This document shows positions 44,844 through 57,214 of a stretch of DNA of 64,000 nt, in pieces. A program made the position numbers and the translations under genes. Below the pieces are notes generated by a model. It was not told where the DNA came from. It saw only the letters and a list, made by a program, of their open reading frames with translations, and ran no database searches. Origin of the DNA: Sorghum bicolor (Eukaryota; Streptophyta; Magnoliopsida; Poales; Poaceae); contig NC_012873.2 in the NCBI RefSeq assembly GCF_000003195.3, forward strand, positions 1,325,894 through 1,389,893. The letters are read 5' to 3'. The first letter of the stretch is position 1; every line of letters begins with the position of its first letter.

Positions 44844-47448
44844 TCAAGCGAGGTATTGGAGGAGATGGTTGTAGCCGCCGTATTGATCTTCTCCAACCGC
44901 CACTGCGACGCCCGGCGCCGCCTGCCCGTCGATGATGCCATCGAGCTTCACGTCCACACCGTCGAGCTTGACGTCAACGATGCCGCCGCCGCTCATCCCC
45001 ACCCCCACCGGCGGCGCCGCCGACGACCACACGCCGTACGGCTCCCGCGTCACCTCCAGCAGCGAGTCCCTCACCCTGTCCGCCTGCACCGCCACCTCGC
45101 TGTCCCGCCTCTGCCAGTGTCACCAAAAAAAAAAAAAATGAGCACGTGCTGCTACGAAGTACGAAGTTACGAACTGCATGCATCAATGGCGCGGCGGTGG
45201 CATTGTACTTACGGCAGCGCGGAAGACGTTGAGGACAAGGCTCTCGTGGGAGGTGACGTTGACGTTGGTGACCTCGAGGCCAAGCGCGGCGATGGAGTCC
45301 ATGATCTGGACGAAGCGGCCAGGCTTGCGCTCGCACAGCATCTGCAGGAAGAACTCGTTGGCCTCCACCTGCCGCACCTCCACCTGCGGCTCCATGTCGT
45401 GGCCCTTCTCCTCCTCCGCGGCCTGCACCGCCGCGCGGGACCTCTTGCTCCCGGCGAGCGGCAGGTGGTGGCTCGTGCGCGGCGAGTCGTCGTTCTCCAG
45501 CCCCACCAGGCTCGCCGGCGGCGGGTGGTCTAGGAGCACGTCTGGGGCGCCGCCGTCCGCCGGGTCCTCCAGCTCGTCCTGCAGCGCCTTCACCTGGTTC
45601 TGCAGACCCACGATGTAGTCGATGGCGTCGCCGAGGATCGACGCGCGGTCCATCTGAACAATACCATCAGAGAATCGAAGCTCAGAAGCAAGAAAGCCAG
45701 CGTTCCAATCCATGGATGGAGACGGCGGCGGGTCGACGGGTACCCCGAGTACTGACCTTAGAGATGTTGGGGACGAGCGACCTGAGCTTGTAGAGCCGGT
45801 CGTTGAGCTTCTTCCGCCGCCTCCGCTCCGCCACAAGGTTCTTGCACTGCTGCCGCTTCCCGCCGCCCTTGCCACCGCCTCCGCCTCCGCCACGCCCCTG
45901 CGCGTCGACGTCGCCGTCGCCGTCCCCGTCGTCCTCGGGGTCCACCTGCATGTCACTGCCCTCGGACCCCGAGTCCGCGCCGCGCGGCTGCGGCTGTGGT
46001 GGCTGCGGTTCCTGCTGCACCGCCGCGAGCTCGCTCCCTGCCGCCGCCGCCGCCGCCGCGTACTGCCACCCGGCGTCGTCCACCCCACCACCACCACCGG
46101 CGCCCGGCGCCTGCTGCACCACCACCGCCTGGAACGGGTCCGCCGCGACGCTGCCAGCGGCGTCGAACAGGCCGAGCGACGGCGGCACCGCAGCACCGCC
46201 GTACATCATCCCGCGCGACGCGTCCGCGGCGCCGTCCCACGCGAAGCCCGGCTGCCACGCGTGCACGCCGCCGCCGCCCTCGCCCGCCTCGGCGCCGCCC
46301 GGCACCCCGCACTGCGCCATCACCAGCTCCGCCATCTGCTCCTCCTCCGCCATCTGCGCGCGCACGCCCGCACGCCGCGGCGCGGCGGCATACATATAAA
46401 CGAGGAGAGCGTCAGGTCAGGTGTGTCATGTCATGTCATGTGTTTGTGTGCGCATGCCGCATGGCATGGAAATGCAAAGGCCGTGGCTGTTGCGTGCGGT
46501 TCACCCCCACATCTTCGCCGGGGCGGCGGCGGCTGGCAGCTGGCTCACGCGGAAGCCGTGCGCTCCTGGTTCTGGCAGCTCTCGGCGGGCTAACAGAAAC
46601 CGATCCCGCGCCCAAACTAAAAATCCTGAATTTTCTGATGAGATGGAGGCAAACAGAAAGAAAAAAAAACGGTGCAGATTCAGACGTGGCTTTTACGTAC
46701 GTATCTCGCAGCGAAGAGCTCGACGAGGCCGCCGGCGACGGGCACCAGCAGCCGCGTCCTCGGGCCGCCGCCGGATCCGATGGGCTCCTGCACCATGCCA
46801 TGGATATACAAGACGATGATCAGACAGCAGTTGGCAATGGAGGGAGGTTGAAGATGACAGGAGCTGATCGATGTGCTTATTATTTGCATGCTTACACTGG
46901 AGTAACTTGTTTGGAGCTCTGACACGCGGCTGCTCTGCCAAATCGGCTGGTTGGACACCATTGCCTCGGCGTGCATTCTGACCAATCGATTATGATCATG
47001 CATAGAACGAACTGCGGGGATTAGCTAGAATTCGACCTGGCACAGCAGGCAAGGCAATCGATGCAGCAGAGTGACAGTGGAACTGATGATGGAGAGATTG
47101 TAAAATTGTATTACCCTGCAGATGAGGAGTCGAGCTGGATTGATGGAGGCAGGTCACCTAGTGCTGAAAGCTGTGCCTCGAACTCACTGCTGCAGCAGAA
47201 CCCAGTCATCTCCAAGAACCTACAAGAGTAGTTCGTTTCATTCGCATGATTCAGAAGAAAGCAAGACCAGTGACAGACAGCGATGCTACATGCTAGCTTA
47301 GCTACTCCTACCTCTGGTCAGGAGACAGTCTCCAGTAGATGCAGTAGTCCCAGGCGTCGACGCCGACAAGAGTCCTCAACGCGGCCTCCATGCTGGCTCC
47401 GGCTCCATCGCCGGCGGCAGCCACGCACGAGTGACCTCCCCCTCCCAT
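44844..47448 (-). CDS. TDR: bHLH transcription factor, ortholog of rice TDR / Arabidopsis AMS
   Basis: TDR (tapetum degeneration retardation) drives tapetum programmed cell death and pollen wall genes; loss causes male sterility in rice. Seven exons: 47448-47312, 47219-47115, 46977-46896, 46787-46701, 46353-45757, 45653-45213 and 45110-44844, 1716 bases, 571 residues, all in phase. The N-terminal MYC-like domain has [55 protein letters not shown] and [19 protein letters not shown] Gly/Ala/Gln-rich middle with an acidic patch ([11 protein letters not shown]) precedes the b[33 protein letters not shown], then [18 protein letters not shown], with the E-box-contacting Glu and Arg present. The C-terminal ACT-like/BIF domain includes [19 protein letters not shown] and [20 protein letters not shown]. 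The last exon carries a small repeat ([12 protein letters not shown]). Confidence 0.95.
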
Positions 47449-49177
47449 GGCGCCAGCCGGCCGGTGAGCACTGAGCACCTGCGATCGCCTCACCCTAGGA
47501 GTCACTGGAGGACTGTGGCTGCTGCAGTCTGCACATCGAAGCAAGAAGCAGCAGCCATGAAAATGAAAGCGTCAGCAGCGCGCATGCGCGAGGTCGCTAC
47601 TAGCTTCCGTGCTGTGTGTCAGGAATCAGGATGGGATCGGTTGATGTCATGGGTAGGGGTGTGCAAAAAAAGCTGCAAGAAAAGAACTTGAGGCAGGCTA
47701 TGGATCATGTGCTCTCTCGGCGTCATGTACTCAATGTTAGTACTCTACATCTATGATCACAGACAAAATCATGTTTGGAAACTGTAAATAAAAACTAGCA
47801 TGCATGGTCATCTCCACCTGAACCTCCATTTCTGAACTTTCTGAACTGAAGAGGTCTACAAGTAACTGTAACCTTTGTGCACAAGCATTTCTGAACATTC
47901 TGACGATGATGATACCCCAAGAGTCATTCCTAGGTATAATATGTGAGAATAAGCAGATGGAAATATAAAGCTACCTTTCTGGGTTCCTGGTGACCTCTCT
48001 CTGAACTCTGAAAGCGGTGACGAAACGCCGCGGGGTAATGATTCAGCAGAGGGGGGAGAAGTGAATCAGCTGAAAGCTATTGCTAACTGAAGAATCCTTT
48101 CTATTGCAGGACCAGTCCAGGACTGTTGTATTGCATCATTGTGTGGCAGTGCTAGTACTATATATGCATGTAGTATTACCAGGCCACAGGCGTTTCTTGT
48201 CTGAATTACCCCTCGTCTCTTCTTCCATCCATAAAAAACAGATTTGTTCAGTGGAATCTTGGGGTTAGCTGAAAGCAAAGCATGCTTTACTGATTAATAC
48301 ACATGTATTGTTGTGAAGGTGGTTGTGAGTAGGTCACTCGCAAGAAAGGTGTGACCCTGTTTTTTATCTCTCTCAGTTTGCTTTTTCCTAAACCCATGGA
48401 TCTTGGCTATATAGAGATTTCCACATTCTGGTGTCTAATCTGTTAATGAACAGCAACACACAAAGCTGCAGTGTCAATGACAGATAAGTTCCGTGTCAGG
48501 ACTACATGCATCATAATTCACACCGTGCATGAATCAACTACGCATGCACTTATGACGTAATAATTTTGTAATTAGTAAGATCAAAGTCTATAGAAATTTG
48601 CAGATTCTGATTGAACTTTAAGTGCAAGCCTGAATCAACTGAACGGACATGAAGTTCTTCTCTTTGTCATAATCACGGTTTCAAACCATGCAATTTTGCC
48701 AATTATTGCTAGGTCGATGTGACATAGGATGCATGTCTCGGTATTGATTAATTTGTCATTTCTACTGCAAATTGCCTTTTTAATAAAATGGTGAATCCTC
48801 TGACGCAAATTTTCTAGTATCATATATAAAACAAAAAATGCAGCCACAGAAAAAAGTTTAACATTTTTGCACGTCTCCAGCAGAAAGTAGAAACATACAA
48901 ACGGTCTTCCATGTTACATAGAAACGTGGCTTATTTCTAACTTCAAATTAACTCGCATATGGAAGAGTGGTCATCACGTTAAGTTTCTTGTACATTCATT
49001 CCAACCAGCAAGGTCAAATATAGCAATACCGACAAGTCTGTCTACCTGTAAGTACCAAACAAGCAGCAAGCTAAGAAGCTAGCTAGTTTCCCATCCACAG
49101 TGATCCATACTATCAGTGCTTAGTGGGGTAGGGGCGGTAAGGATGGTGGCTTTCCAAACGGAGAGGCGGTTTTTCTG

Positions 49178-49360
49178 TCCTTAAGAGCACATGTCCTCGC
49201 TCTTCTATCTATTGCATTCGCTTTAAGAAGTGTGCAAACACATATCTCAAAGCAGTTTGCATTGAGATGTGTGTTTGCATACTTCTCATTAGCAAATCCA
49301 ATAGGTGGGAGAGTGAAGGCACATGCCTTTAAAGGCAAAATAAACTTTACCCAGGGGATG
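49178..49360. mobile_element. Foldback MITE (about 180 bp)
   Basis: The left arm has GCACATGTCCTCGCTCTTC and TGCATTCGCTTTAAGAAG with TGTGCAAACACA. The right arm has the inverse, TGTGTTTGCATACTTCTC with GCAAATCCAATAGGTGGGAG and AAGGCACATGC. The centre is TCTCAAAGCAGTTTGCATTG. A half copy lies in PLD intron 1. Confidence 0.75.
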
Positions 49361-49419
49361 GATACAGCACACGGGAGCAAAGATATAGCACATTTCACAT
49401 ACTTTCTCCACATTCTTAT

Positions 49420-49568
49420 GTCCACACGCAAATATCTTCTGTATGCTAGGATGTGGAACATCAAAGCGAAGGTAGCATGTCTTGCAAAAAGAATCGACTG
49501 CAAAAACACAGGAAGCCAAGAAATATGAAAAAAATTGAGTAAAGCGAATGATCATGAGGTATTGATGT

Positions 49569-49607
<39 letters not shown>

Positions 49608-49705
49608 GAAGAGGAGGGAGATGGGGTTCATACATTTGCCACTACGATGAGTATACCACCCAAGAGGAAAGCCCAAGATACTGTAGGATTCAGTAACTGG
49701 TTCAT
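49420..49705 (-). other. Two exon-like segments of unknown identity
   Basis: On the minus strand, 49705-49634 lies between an acceptor (TTTTCAG) and a donor (GTATGA), and 49497 to about 49374 follows another acceptor (TTTTGCAG). Joined, two frames stay open. One is hydrophobic (WAFLLGGILIVVAN, then SILFARHATFALMF). The other has paired cysteines (FCKTCYLRFDVP, ACGHKNVEKVCEMC). I recognise neither, and no start or stop context links them to a full gene. They may be remnants of a gene or chance. Confidence 0.25.
49572..49605. repeat. (GA)n microsatellite
   Basis: About 17 GA units followed by a G-rich tail. Confidence 0.95.
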
Positions 49706-50222
49706 CTGAAAAGAGAAGGAAGGCAAAACTTAATTTATACAGAAAGCATTAGAATGTGACAGCAAAGGCAGTAGCGAGGTCAGTTTCTATATAAAAGAGT
49801 GCAAACAGATCACAGTTGTAGCAACAATTGTAATACCAAATACACCATACAAACAGATCTATCATAATTCTAGCAACAGTTGCAATAGTTTCATACCCGT
49901 GCTCCCTGCCTCCAGCTTGTGCAAAAGGTGAACCATAGTAGTAGTAGTCAATAAATGTGCACAAAGGTGAATATATCTTGGGTATTCAGCGCTAGGTTAT
50001 TTCTACAAGGTGGGTATGCAATTGGGATGGGAACCGATCGAACCGAATCGGCCGGCATCAGTTTTGAATCAACTTTAAGTGCAAGCAAGCCTGAATCAAC
50101 TGAACGAACGGGGAGTTCTCTGTGTCGGTCAGGTACTCAGGTCTACCCCGGCCGCCGCCCGAATCGAAACGGCAAGTTCTCAGGGTCAAGTTGTAGACCC
50201 TGCCGACTTCAAGGTTAAGTAA

Positions 50223-50446
50223 GGCCTTGTTTAGTTCCCTGGGTAAGTTTTTACGTGTAACATTTTTGTTTGTATTTGACAACTATTGTTTAACTATGGA
50301 ATTAGGTTTAAAAGATTCATCTCTCAAATTATAAATAAACTGTCCAGTTTGTTATTTTTATCTATATTTAATATTTTATGCATGTATCGTAAGATTCAAT
50401 GTAATAAGAAATCTTACCAAATTTTTAGATTTTAGATGTAACTAAA
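50223..50446. mobile_element. MITE of the GGCCTTGTTTAG family, first of an adjacent pair
   Basis: It starts GGCCTTGTTTAGTTCCC and contains the family core (AAAGATTCATCTCTCAAATT, ATGCATGTATCGTAAGATTC). Its right end, expected as AACTAAACAAGGCC, is cut to AACTAAA where the next copy starts. Confidence 0.75.
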
Positions 50447-50686
50447 GGCCTTGTTTAGATATGAATTTTTTTTGGATTTCGCTACTGTACCACTTTCGTT
50501 TGTTTCTGGCAAATATTGTCCAATCATAGACTAACTAGGGTCAAAAGATTCGTCTCGCGATTTACAGATAAACTGTATAATTAGTTTTGTTTTCATGTAT
50601 ATTTAATACTTTTATGTATGTGCTGTAAGATTCGATACGATGAAGAATCTTGAAAACTTTTTAGTTTTTGGGTGACTAACAAGGCC
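50447..50686. mobile_element. MITE of the GGCCTTGTTTAG family, second of an adjacent pair
   Basis: It starts GGCCTTGTTTAGATATG, has AAAGATTCGTCTCGCGATTT, and ends GACTAACAAGGCC. It follows directly on the first copy in the same orientation. Confidence 0.8.
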
Positions 50687-51349
50687 TAAGACGTGAAGTT
50701 GCAGACGCTGCAGCGGCTCTTCCTTCCTTTTGGCGCTCGCAGAATCCATCTATGCCCATTTATGATGTCTCCCCGGCTCGGATGGATATAGTGGAGCCCA
50801 GCTGACAGGAGCAGTAGGCGCCTGATTCCTAAACATTTGAACTCGCAGCGGAAGGTAATTATCTTAAAAATAAATATCTGAACTCGCGAAAGGTAATCTA
50901 GTCTTAATATATAATTGTTAAAATTTCAGTTCATCAGGTAAATTTTGCCCACCAATTCTTGGTTGCTAGGTTCAGTTTAAACTATATTTGGACTGGTTCT
51001 AGATAGAATTGATTTGCTATTGGGTTTGGTTATAACTAAGTTTAACTAGATGTTGTAGTATCTCCTAAATCGGACTCTTACTACTGTTGAAATCTAAACC
51101 AGCCAATCCTATCCAAGTCCAAATCAAACGAAATTAAGGGGAAAAAATCCCACCAAATCGAAACCAACACACGACTCTCTAATCCATCATTGGTTTCATC
51201 CTTGTGTTGGACGAATCATTGCAACTTTGCCCAAGTTACCATGTCGTACATATCTCCAACTTAAACAAAAATTAAATACTCCCAAACTGAATCGAAATCA
51301 AATACAATATTACAAATCGAATCGAATCGAATCACAAAGTAAACGCCGC

Positions 51350-52360
51350 TCCTGTCCCATACTACTAAAGAAAAAACAGAGTTTCATCTAGGCCACAAAT
51401 AAGCTTCAACACGCAAGGCTCGGGAGTCAAGAAAATCATAAACCACCATATAATCCACTGAGATAACCAATAACCAAGAAATAAACATCAGATTGAGAGG
51501 CAAAAAGAGAGAAAGGAAGTCAAAGCCGAGCCAACAATGGCAAACTCTCTGAGGCCAAGCTTCATGGCTTGTGAGAATGGCTTGTGAGAATCACATTTCT
51601 TGTAGGTATCCTTCATGGATTCGAGCACAAGAATATGATCTAAAAGACAAACTTTCTCTCTGGTTGGCACGGCGTGGCCACATGGACGTGGACAACACCT
51701 CAACAGCGCCTGGTGAGCTCCTGAGCCCATGGCGGCAGTGGCACGGCTCATTGTGGCTTTGGGCTGACGAGAGCATGGGTCTCCTCCATGCAGGTCGTGA
51801 CACTTCAGGTGGATGGACGCGAGAGGTGTGCACTGGGTCTTGTAGCCAACCTAAGGCGAGGAAGGTGAGGCCGCCAAGGAAGAAATAAACGAGGACGACC
51901 ATGAAAAGAAAGATGGAGATGAAAGAGCCAAGTTGTGTGAGCTTGCGGTGGATGAAGATAAGGTTGAGTGGTGACTATGTGCGTGTGATGGATAGGTGAG
52001 AGAGAAAAGAGGGAAATAAAATAAGTAGAAAAATTAATTAATTAAGAAAAATAAATAAGAGAATAATTATACACCATTCGCCGTTTTCAACAACAGAAGA
52101 AGTTGTTCTATCAAAGTAACTTCCGCTTCATCATCAATAAAGCTGCTTTATCAGTCAAAGCTAAAATAAACCTGCTATATTGATGATGCTGTACCACAAA
52201 TCAAAGTGCTCATGACATAGTCGCACCGAACAAACAGGCTCAAAGCTGTAACACTGATGAGGTAAATGTTGGCTCTATGTTTTTTATCAGGTAATAAAGA
52301 TATAGATATAGATTTGATAGTTTTTTTTCTCCCGTTGCAACGCACGGGTATTTTTGCTAG
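51350..52360 (+). mobile_element. Candidate non-autonomous Helitron
   Basis: The 3' end at 52332-52360 has a hairpin (CCCGTTGCAACGCACGGG) followed by TATTTTTGCTAG and then T, the classic grass Helitron terminus. A plausible 5' end is TCCTGTCCCATACTACTAAA near 51350, but it is less certain. Between them, 51590-51900 is GC-richer and open on the minus strand with a hydrophobic stretch (MVVLVYFFLGGLTFLALGW), possibly a captured gene piece that I cannot name. Confidence 0.5.
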
Positions 52361-53334
52361 TTATATATCTAATTGATTAATTGTCTTGTATTATCAATGG
52401 AAAATTTTTTTTGTGTTAGTCAATAGTTACTAATTGTTTTGTACTTACTTGTATTGTGTTGTTTATAGGATTGGAATTAGTTGCAAGACTTTTTGAGAAG
52501 TAGGAGAGGCACCCCGATAAACCCATAACACATTTACATACAAAATTTGATATAAGTCCATCTTGTGTTGGGTTTAGAGCAAATATTCCTTTTAGAAGCA
52601 TAAATAATTCACCCTCTATTATAATGTCACTACCAGACGTTACATATATAGTAGTTTTGTTAACACGGTATTAGTAGCACATAAAGACTTGTTTGGATAT
52701 CGTTTCATGTATTCATTTCAATCCAGCATGTGTATTGGTGTGGTTAATTTTACGCTAAACCACTCGAAAGACCTAAGGTGGGTTATTGATGATAAACGAA
52801 GGGAGAGATGTTAAGTAGGCCACGTGAACATCATACGTTGCATATGCGACGGGTGGTAGCCACGTCGCCAATCCAAAACATTTGCTTTTTTCTAGAATAT
52901 TCTTTTAGCATTTTTTTGATAGAGCAAAACAATTATTCTCTAGTCAGTAAAAATGTACACACCGTGATAAAATAATGTTTTACTTGGAAGAAAACTGTTG
53001 TGCCGGATAGTTGTTTTTTGGTATATATTGGGAATTATATTCCATATGTATTTCCATGAAAATGTCACCTCACCAAATCATTTTCTGCAGCTAGGTTATG
53101 TTGTTTGAGAAAATTCAATTATTGCCCATTGCAAACCTCACATAACCTTGACTCATGGTGTTCCATCTCCGTTTAATTGTTTAACATATAAAAAAAATGA
53201 AAATTGCATTACATAGAATTTATGGAAAGGAATGCAAGAGGAATGGCTACTGCTAGTATAGACACTGCTTAAAACATGTGCAGTGGTGGTGGGTTCATCG
53301 ATGATCATCGATCCATCAACCATATGCATCGTCA

Positions 53335-54289
53335 TCACTGCAGGTTGTTGATGGTGTGCGGGCGCGGGATGTACTTTCGGAGCCAGATCTGGCGGTAGCC
53401 AATGGTGATCTTGACGGTGTGCTCGCCGTTGAGCACCAGGCTGACGAATGCCTCGCTCTTGAAGATTATCCTGCCGTACATCGGCGGCGTGCCCCTCGTC
53501 GTCTTCTCCATCAGAACACGGACGATGCAGTCGCCCCACTTGCTGCATTTCAGCATTTGCATTTGCATCCATCAATGAAATGAAGGCGATCGATCGAGAG
53601 GAGATATATAAATATATATATGTGTATATATATAAACACCGCATGCAAGCAGCTTACTTTCTGAAGTAGTCGAATATCTCTTCACGGTCGACGGCGGGCT
53701 GCCCCTTTGAGAATGTGACGAACATGGAGCGGCAGTCCTCCGGCACGGTGACGGGGCTGCAGGTGTAAGGCGCCTCGAGCTCCGACAGGCGACCGACGAG
53801 CCCCGTCTGGTAGCGGCGCAGCAGGCGGTAGAGGCGGTCGTCGAAGATGAGGGCGCCGACGCCGTCGAGGATGTCCGCGACGCCGCGCACGACGAGGTCC
53901 TGGTTGAAGGCTAAGAAGGCGGCGGTGTCGACGCCGCTGCCGCCGTCGTCACACTGGCAGAGCGCGGAGATGAAGGGGATGGGCGGCAGCACGCCGCCGA
54001 CGGGGTGGTGGTGGTGGTGGCTCTGCTGCGGCTGCAGGCCGCGCAGGCAGTCCAGGATGCGGTTGGCCTCGCTGGCCACCATGCTGACGGCCATGGCGTC
54101 GAGGGTCGGCAGGTGGCGGATGGGCGTCGCCTGGTGGAAAGCCTGGTGGTCCAGCCACAGCAGGAGAGCAACGGCGTTCCGTGCCTGCTCCGGGTGGCTG
54201 CCCATGCCGATGAACCGCTCGTACACGCTGCGAGCGTCGGAGTAAAAGTAGAGCATGTCGCGGACGGTGAGAGCACCTGCTGCCGCCAT
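53335..54289 (-). CDS. Plant-specific protein with C-terminal RRM-like domain, function unknown
   Basis: Two exons, 54289-53658 and 53542-53335, 840 bases, 279 residues, GT-AG intron in phase. The N-terminal two thirds are helical (LTVRDMLYFYSDARSVYERF, HPEQARNAVALLLWLDHQAF) with a histidine run near residue 95 (QSHHHHHP). From about residue 180 the text CRSMFVTFSKGQPAVDREEI, FDYFRNKWGDCIVRVLME and PPMYGRIIFKSEAFVSLVL resembles an RNA-recognition-motif fold spread across the intron, with SMFVTFS as an RNP2-like strand and YGRIIFKS as an RNP1-like strand. I recognise it as an uncharacterised angiosperm family distantly like MEI2-type RRMs. RNA binding is inferred; key aromatic positions are only partly kept. 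Confidence 0.8.
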
Positions 54290-55404
54290 TGCTACCTACC
54301 TAGCTAGCTCCTAGCTGCAAGCAGAGATTATATTGCTGATGATGATTGATTGATGGAAATCCTAGCTATGAATGGTCGATCGATTTGATGCAAGGGAAGC
54401 GCTGTGCGGGCTGGTATTTGTAGAAGCAGCGGCAGAGCTAGAGGCAGCTGCCGGCAGGTTATTTGGTTACAGGCATCGATCGATCGGTTTCTCTTTCTCA
54501 CCCTGCCCTGCTGTGTCAAAACCGCGCGCCGCCGTGTAAGCAATTCAAAATAAGGAATGGAGAGCGCGGGAGACATGCGCGGTTTCAAACGGACGCCATG
54601 CATGGGTCAGCCAATCGCGTCGTGCCACGTCCAACAACTTATATATACGCGTATTATTATAAACCCTTTCACACCAGTCTCCTGTTTATTAGCAAATATA
54701 TAAACGGTCATATATATGAACACAGATTTAAATTTTTCCCGCCACATCTCATTTTGCTGGCAGTGATTAACTATTACTACTTAAAAGACTAATGCTAGTA
54801 TTAAGCTGCTTTTCTTTTTTTTCCCCTTCCAAAGGCTACATTTCAAAACCTGTTTTCTTTGAGCTATGTCTACTATACTTGGCAGTTGGAACGCGGTCAA
54901 TGGCTATCTTAGGGTCTGTTTGGCAGGGTTTCTCTTCGGCTTCGGCTCTGATTTTTTTAGAGGAGCTCTACCAAATGTTTTTCTAAAGAAACTATTTTTA
55001 AGTAAAAAGCAGAGGAACCAAAGCCGTTTTAACGAAGCCACAAATTGTAGCTTCTCCAAAACGGCTGCCACTCCTCTAGAGAAACCCCTCGTGAGGAGCC
55101 ATGACAAATACCCCCTTTATTTATCGATTGACCTTAGTTGTAGATATATAGAGGAATCCATCCCAAGCCTACCCTGGCCATGGTGACAAACTATAACTAG
55201 CTACAGCAGCACTCATTTATGTTCACCCTATTCGCTTGTCTTACCAGAGTTGTTCGCTTCGCTGAAAAGCCATAACTAAAAATACTGTTGACTGATTTGT
55301 TGTGAGAGAAAAATATTATTTCTTCGCTGAAACAGTACAACTTATAATACAAGCACCATCGAATGGAAGAACCCATATTATACATCACTTAATTAATCGA
55401 ATGT

Positions 55405-56230
55405 GACAGATCATTAGGGACAATCACACGGCCTTCATCAAGGGATGTAGGATCCATGAAAACTTCCATGTCGTATAGCTGGCTAGCAAATGGCTGGATG
55501 CCAAGGCGGCCATCAACTATGTGACCAGGATGTTCTTGCTAGAAGTCTTGGAGCGTGTCGGTTTCCCCTTTGTAGTGGTGCAACTAGATCTCCGTGTTAC
55601 TCACAAAGATCCTTATCAATGGTAGACTGGGTTGAAGAATTTGCCATGCTCGTGGCTTGTGGCAGGGCGACCCGCTGTCATTCCTGCTCTTCATCATTGT
55701 CACAGAGGTCCTCAACATCCTGATCGTTGAGGCTGACAGGCTACATGTCCTCACACCACTGCCGGGCAATGCTATGAAGCATAGAGCATCAGTGTATGCC
55801 GACGACCTGGTCATCTTCCTTCGCCCAGAACCTAGTGACTTCACCTGTATCCTTCAGTTGTTACTCCTCTTTGTGGGAGCATTTGGCTAGACACTAACCT
55901 TGATAAGTGTCTCATCATGCTGATCAGGTGTACTGACGAGGAAGTTGGTACTGTGCAAGTGGCATTCCCTTACTAAGTTGCCCCCTTTCGATGCAAGTAC
56001 CTAGGTGCCCCCCTTTCACTCACCAGGCTGCAATGTTTAGACAAGAAGCGACTGGTGGACTCTGAGCACACATGCAGACATGGAAGGCGAGGCTCATCAA
56101 CAATGCAGGACGCCTGACACTCATCAAGTCCACCCTCTACACCATCTTGATACACATCTCAATTTCCTGCTGCCTCTCCACCTGGGTGATTGACTAGATT
56201 GACCGAAGGCGCTAGAAAATAGGCACGACT
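55405..56230 (+). mobile_element. Degenerate LINE (non-LTR retrotransposon) reverse transcriptase fragment
   Basis: Broken frames on the plus strand match a plant LINE polymerase. They include AFIKGCRIHENFH-like text at the start, QGDPLSFLLFIIVTEVLNIL, the catalytic YADDLVIF box at about 55795-55818, and later KYLGAPLSLTR-like and AGRLTLIKSTL-like pieces. Stops and frameshifts occur throughout, so it is inactive. Confidence 0.8.
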
Positions 56231-57214
56231 ACATGTATGAACATTCCTCTTACTACATTGAACATCACAACCGACCATATCAGCTAAACACAGTGCATTC
56301 AAGCTTATTGAAAGCAAAACAAATGAACAAATCATGTGAAACCCTAAGACCAACATGAGTCAAATCATGTAAAAGATAGCTAGAACTCAGATAAAAGTGC
56401 AAAGCATCATCTTCAGCATATAACACCCAAACCCTAACATCATACAAAACAATGAATATGGGGGATTGGGAACCAATTTTATCTCGGGGTGGTTGGTAGA
56501 GAAAATGAGCAATGCAAAACAGAGAAGAAGAAGATGACCCAACGAAGAAGAAGCAGATCTAGGCAGAGACGAAGCAGACCCACTCCACCACAATGGCAGT
56601 TAGACCACTAGAGACGAGGAAGGCGAAGGAAGAAGACGTCTGCCTCCCTAGAGTCCCAAGAAGGAACATAGTGTGGCGCCAAGTCAAAGCAGATCCAGGA
56701 CGGGGGAATGAAGACGAAGCCTGCTGGGGAAGGACGTCGCCTCGCTAGACACCATTGCAGTGGAGAGGGAACAGAGAAGGAGGAGGCCATTGTATGAGGA
56801 GGGGGCTAAATATGCGAATGGAAATGCCCAGACATGAGAGCACACACAGAGCTTTCACCGTTCCCACGCGAGCGAGCTGGGCGCTGCCCCAATCACCTGC
56901 AAAATCGCCCGCCCAGAGCCGCATGGAGCCATGCCCTAAAAAACAGAGGGGGGAATAGTTTCCTCGGAGCCAGGTAGATGGGGTGGTTTTGGCCCCAGCG
57001 AGCCAGGTTGTGGGAGGGACAAAGCCCACCAAACCTTGTCTCTGCTCCTCGGGAGTGCAGTCTGGCCCAAGGGCCATGGTTGCAAACACACCCACAACAA
57101 CCTTGACTAGCATGAACACCTAGCACACCAAAACAACAGGTTGACACTCAGCTAAAAGCCTAAAAACCTTATGAGGGTGTCATGGGGTGTCGTATTTGTA
57201 CAGTACAGGGATAA

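Larger units (their letters stand above)
47450..53330. other. Intergenic region with MITEs and exon-like fragments
   Basis: The TDR 5' flank runs from 47450 to about 48200. No complete gene is visible. Items listed separately are a foldback MITE, a GA microsatellite, two exon-like segments, two adjacent MITEs and a Helitron-like end. A 40-base phrase (TTTAAGTGCAAGC, CTGAATCAACTGAACG) occurs at about 48616 and again at about 50070. From 52360 to 53330 there is only AT-rich sequence. Confidence 0.6.

Noticed and set aside
45712..46922. Plus-strand frames of about 300 codons over the TDR gene
   Set aside because: Antisense to the bHLH exons, low complexity (Pro/Arg/His), no homology.
56745..57147. 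Minus-strand frames of 84 and 124 codons
   Set aside because: No domain or splice context; they sit in sequence that looks like a decayed retroelement.
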